A stretch of 64,000 bases of DNA, from contig JANXXI010000386.1 in NCBI GenBank assembly GCA_025350695.1, positions 85,437-149,436 of the forward strand, written 5' to 3'. Of this stretch, positions 61,205 to 64,000 are shown piece after piece; position 1 is the first letter of the stretch, and each line of letters begins with the position of its first letter. The notes beneath the pieces were generated by a model that was not told the DNA's origin, did no database searches, and worked only from the letters and a program-made list of their open reading frames with translations. This stretch comes from Acidobacteriota bacterium. Lineage in GTDB: Bacteria > Acidobacteriota > Terriglobia > Bryobacterales > Bryobacteraceae. A program made the position numbers and the translations under genes.

Positions 61205-62173
61205 TTACAAAGTCGGAAGATCTGCTTTGCCGTCCCCTGCCCAAGCATCCCCCCAATTCGCATGACGAGCAGCCCGGAATTGGTTCTTATCTTTCTTGGT
61301 AACACACTGCACGCTAATTTTCTGCTGTTGACATACACATATCTCTATTAACCTCGGCTTATGAACTGGACGCCGGACAATTCGGCCGGGCGCCGGTTCT
61401 AACGGTGTCTTAGAAAAAACCAGATAACTGAACTTCTCATCTTCGTATCCCATGGTTCCCTGCTTTAGTCTCCTGTGGATCGCAGATCGTTCCACACGTT
61501 GAGCGAAGTGGCACCAATCCGGACTCTGAATAGGACAAGCTTGCGAATTGGGACATGGAGCCGCCAAGTGGCCTCCCAACTTAAGGAGCAAATCTCGCAT
61601 CAGCAAAATGCGAGAAAACGCAGGAGACGTTCCTGGCTCAATGATCACCAGACCCTTCAAGGATGCGTTCCACGCGCGCTCCAAAACGGCAGTTCGATCC
61701 GTTTCAGATAGCTCGCCAAGGCAATAACCCAAGATCACCAGGTCCGCATCTGGCAGATCCTTCTTGGTTGCCAGGTCCGTTTGGATGAAGGTCGCGTCGG
61801 GCAAAATAGCCTTTGCTTCACCAAACAAAGCCGAATCATCATCCAACAGCGAAAGCCGCACTTCACTGCCAAAAACCGATTGGCACGCGAGGGACGCGGC
61901 GCCGGTTCCCGCCCCTAGATCGAGCACCGTTTCGATTGCTGGAAGGCGCTGGGCCGTCTCGGCCAACACATGCATGGCTGCGGCATAGGTTCCTGGCATT
62001 CGGGTCGCCAAATATGCAGCCGCTTTGTGCCTAGAAATAATTGGCAGAGTGGAGGTGGGACGGGCAGAGCGGTAGTGCGTAGAAAGACCTTCCGCCGCCT
62101 CTTGAAGCTTGGCGAAGGGGATTCCTTCTACTCTAGTGGAAATGTAATGCTGCACAAAGTGCGGAAGTTGCAC
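61205..62173 (-). CDS. Rsm22-like small-ribosomal-subunit methyltransferase
   Basis: The protein (about 322 residues) is a class I methyltransferase of the Rsm22 family: VLDLGAGTGAASLA for SAM, GYCLGELSE, the cysteine-rich CPNSQACPIQSPDWCHFAQRVERS (a probable Fe-S or zinc region), and GYEDEKFSYLVFSK. The family is tied to assembly of the small ribosomal subunit. I use a GTG at 62173 (VQLPHFVQHYISTRVEG) because the upstream extension to 62308 would run through the signal peptide of the divergent SGNH gene and has no conserved features. The C-terminal ~40 residues are poorly conserved-looking. Confidence 0.78.
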   Translation of the reverse strand: MQLPHFVQHYISTRVEGIPFAKLQEAAEGLSTHYRSARPTSTLPIISRHKAAAYLATRMPGTYAAAMHVLAETAQRLPAIETVLDLGAGTGAASLACQSVFGSEVRLSLLDDDSALFGEAKAILPDATFIQTDLATKKDLPDADLVILGYCLGELSETDRTAVLERAWNASLKGLVIIEPGTSPAFSRILLMRDLLLKLGGHLAAPCPNSQACPIQSPDWCHFAQRVERSAIHRRLKQGTMGYEDEKFSYLVFSKTPLEPAPGRIVRRPVHKPRLIEICVCQQQKISVQCVTKKDKNQFRAARHANWGDAWAGDGKADLPTL

Positions 62174-62182
62174 ACTTCCATT

Positions 62183-63256
62183 ATGATGGGCAGGATGCTC
62201 AAAGTATTCTTGGCGATGTATCTGACGGCGTTTGGCTCTGCCGAAGTAAGGTGGATGGAAGTGCGGGAACTTGGCGTTGAAGGCCAGGGTTGGACCGAAC
62301 TGAAACACCCCTACGACCGTTTACCATCCAAGGCCGAAGGTATGGTACGAGGGCCTGTTTGGTCGCTGGGTCAGGATTCGGCTGGAATGCTAGTGCGGTT
62401 CACAACCGACTCAACCGAATTACGCGCGCGCTGGACGTTGCGAAAGAAGTCGTTGGCGATGCCCCACATGCCCGCCACTGGCGTCAGTGGATTGGATCTG
62501 TACGTATTCGTCGAAGGAAAATGGCATTGGCTGGCCAACGGTCGCCCGGAACAATTCCCTACCAACGAAAAGACGCTTGTTACTGGTTTAGAGGCCAAAT
62601 CGCGGGACTACTTGCTGTACCTGCCACTTTACAACGGTGTGGAACAAGTGGAAATCGGCGTGCCCGAATCCGTCAAAGTGGAACGAACAAAAGTTCAAAG
62701 AAAGAAGCCCGTGCTGTTCTACGGCTCGTCGATTTTGCAAGGAGGTTGCGCCGCCCGCCCGGGAATGGCGTATCCGTCAATCATCGGTAGAATGCTGAAC
62801 GTCCCCACCATCAATTTGGGATTCTCCGGCAATGGAAAGTGTGAACCGGAAATGGCCTCGTTGCTCGCTGAATTGGATCCCTCCGTTTTCGTCTTTGACA
62901 GTCTCCCCAACCTCACGCCGGAGGAAGCTATCGAGCGGGTTGAACCTCTGCTTGCGACGTTCAGGAAGGCGCATCCTAAGACGCCCATCGTGCTGGTGGA
63001 AAATACGATACCTCATGGTTCCCTGGTGCTCACATCCCGAAAAGACTCAGCAGTGAAGAAGAACGCAACACTGCGGTCACTGTTTAGTAAGCTCAGCCCA
63101 GAGGACCCAAATCTCTTCTATGTGGACTCGCGGAACTTACTGGGTAATGATGACGAAGGCACAGTTGACGGAGTGCACCCGACTGACCTGGGCTTTGTGC
63201 GCATGGCCGAGACAATCAGGCCATTCATCAAGCAGGCTCTTGAGCGGTCAAACTAG
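62183..63256 (+). CDS. Secreted SGNH/GDSL-family hydrolase
   Basis: The protein (about 357 residues from this ATG) has a signal peptide (KVFLAMYLTAFGSA), an N-terminal beta-sandwich of ~165 residues (RFTTDSTELRARWTL), and an SGNH domain with block I GSSILQGG (G181-S182-S183), block II in NLGFSGNGK and block V D329-x2-H332 in DGVHPTDLG. The sandwich-plus-SGNH layout is found in carbohydrate or lipid esterases. In-frame ATGs at 62186 and 62195 are alternatives, the last preceded by GGCAGG. Its stop overlaps the next start by one base. Confidence 0.87.
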   Translation: MMGRMLKVFLAMYLTAFGSAEVRWMEVRELGVEGQGWTELKHPYDRLPSKAEGMVRGPVWSLGQDSAGMLVRFTTDSTELRARWTLRKKSLAMPHMPATGVSGLDLYVFVEGKWHWLANGRPEQFPTNEKTLVTGLEAKSRDYLLYLPLYNGVEQVEIGVPESVKVERTKVQRKKPVLFYGSSILQGGCAARPGMAYPSIIGRMLNVPTINLGFSGNGKCEPEMASLLAELDPSVFVFDSLPNLTPEEAIERVEPLLATFRKAHPKTPIVLVENTIPHGSLVLTSRKDSAVKKNATLRSLFSKLSPEDPNLFYVDSRNLLGNDDEGTVDGVHPTDLGFVRMAETIRPFIKQALERSN

Positions 63257-64000
63257 TGCCGTTGACAGAATGGGGTTGGCTGGTTACACCCGAGGAAATT
63301 GCCTCATGGGTGATCCATGACGACCCGGACGTGCTGGTGATCAATAAACCAGGGCTGGTGGTTTGCCATCCCTCCAAGCATGGCCCTTGGTCCAGCCTGA
63401 TCGGTGCCTGCCGCGAATACCTCGGTGTGGAGCGGCTGCACATGCCCTCGCGCCTTGATCGAGAAACTAGCGGTGTGGTTGTGTTCGCCAAGCACACCGA
63501 AGCCGCATCCTCCATGCAAAGGGCTATCCAAGTGAGGAAGGTAGCCAAATCGTACTTCGCCATTCTGAAGGGCGAATTGAACCATGCTGTTGAAGTGGAT
63601 CAGCCGATTGGCCAGCACGCCACGGCCGAAGTGTTTATGCGTCGGGCGATTGTGGCGGAAGGCCAAGCGGCGCAAACTCGCTTCGTGCCAATTCATTGCG
63701 CTAATGGATACACAATTGCGCAGGTGCATCCACAGACGGGAAGAATGCACCAGATCAGGGTGCATGCCGAATGGTTGGGGCACCCAATTGTGGGCGACAA
63801 GATTTACGGCGGCGACGAAACCATTTTCCTTCGCTTCATCACAGCCGGACTGACGCCCGAATTAGGCAAAGAATTGGAACTCCGAAGACACGCGTTGCAC
63901 GCCTCAAGACTTGCATTCGATTTGCCTAGCGGACTGCGGGTGTTTGATGCCCCATTCCCCGCCGACTTGACGGAGTTTTGCGCGCAGCATCACTTGCGGC
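63256..64000 (+). CDS. RluA-family pseudouridine synthase, 3' truncated by window edge
   Basis: The frame opens at a GTG (TAGTG overlap with the SGNH stop) and stays open to the window end, giving about 248 residues. Family motifs are ILVINKPGLVV-type sequence (DVLVINKPGLVVCHPS), the catalytic-aspartate motif RLDRETSGVVVFAK, and HPQTGRMHQIRVHAEWLGHPIVGDKIYGG. These mark the RluA/RluD group, which converts specific uridines of rRNA or tRNA to pseudouridine. The N-terminal S4-like domain of RluD is absent; the target is unclear. Confidence 0.9.
   Translation, partial: MPLTEWGWLVTPEEIASWVIHDDPDVLVINKPGLVVCHPSKHGPWSSLIGACREYLGVERLHMPSRLDRETSGVVVFAKHTEAASSMQRAIQVRKVAKSYFAILKGELNHAVEVDQPIGQHATAEVFMRRAIVAEGQAAQTRFVPIHCANGYTIAQVHPQTGRMHQIRVHAEWLGHPIVGDKIYGGDETIFLRFITAGLTPELGKELELRRHALHASRLAFDLPSGLRVFDAPFPADLTEFCAQHHLR

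Noticed and set aside
61970..62182. Upstream start for the SGNH hydrolase
   Set aside because: It would place 71 residues before a clear signal peptide and overlap the Rsm22-like gene on the other strand.
1..64000. CRISPR array, insertion sequence or prophage
   Set aside because: No regularly spaced repeats, transposase, integrase or phage structural gene was recognised anywhere in the window.

Overview
The window looks like a chromosomal segment of an Acidobacteriota bacterium, most likely of the Solibacter/Bryobacter type. This is inferred from gene content, not from a database match: a DUF1549-DUF1501 pair, very large secreted Ig-like (BIG2) proteins, a small membrane-anchored protein directly after secA, a lone nuoB, and many secreted or Tat-exported oxidoreductases and sugar isomerases. 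I see no phage, transposase, plasmid or CRISPR genes. One tRNA gene (Arg-UCU) is present. Both window ends cut a gene.

Layout. 1-12.7 kb is on the plus strand: the tail of a transglutaminase/TPR protein, a fused rhamnulose-1-phosphate aldolase/dehydrogenase, then a tightly overlapping four-gene set (molybdopterin oxidoreductase, lipoprotein, multi-membrane glycosyltransferase-like protein, hybrid histidine kinase). At 13.3 kb is a DksA/TraR zinc-finger gene with a clear terminator. 13.7-24.6 kb is on the minus strand: pgeF with nuoB; a set for sugar and glycan modification (epimerase, TIM-barrel isomerase, glucose-dehydrogenase-like MDR enzyme, GT2-methyltransferase fusion, coiled-coil methyltransferase) that continues upstream into queF and a TIGR00300 gene; and a GMC oxidoreductase with its small gluconate-dehydrogenase-type subunit. 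24.6-33.3 kb is a minus-strand operon of a DUF1549 haem protein, a Tat-exported DUF1501 protein and two tandem paralogous ~910-residue surface proteins.

33.4-43.6 kb is a mixed minus-strand region: a DUF885 peptidase-like lipoprotein, the tRNA (plus strand), a TIM-barrel isomerase, an acyl-CoA ligase, a YfhO-like membrane protein, and then the most suggestive small system here: an Rrf2 regulator with an altered Fe-S ligand pattern, a perfect 10-bp inverted-repeat operator abutting a TATAAT box, and a translationally coupled secreted CxxCH protein of undescribed type. Upstream of it are two genes each broken by one frameshift, then greB.

44.2-49.9 kb (plus) holds an FHA-GAF-SpoIIE phosphatase, secA and its coupled partner. 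50.2-54.1 kb (minus) holds a duplicated alpha/beta hydrolase, a metallophosphoesterase and a TIM-barrel isomerase. 54.1-64 kb alternates strands: a beta-CASP nuclease, a TonB-like protein, a YegD-like Hsp70, a cytochrome/PQQ-propeller dehydrogenase, EpsI plus exosortase, an Rsm22-like methyltransferase, an SGNH hydrolase and a truncated RluA-type pseudouridine synthase.
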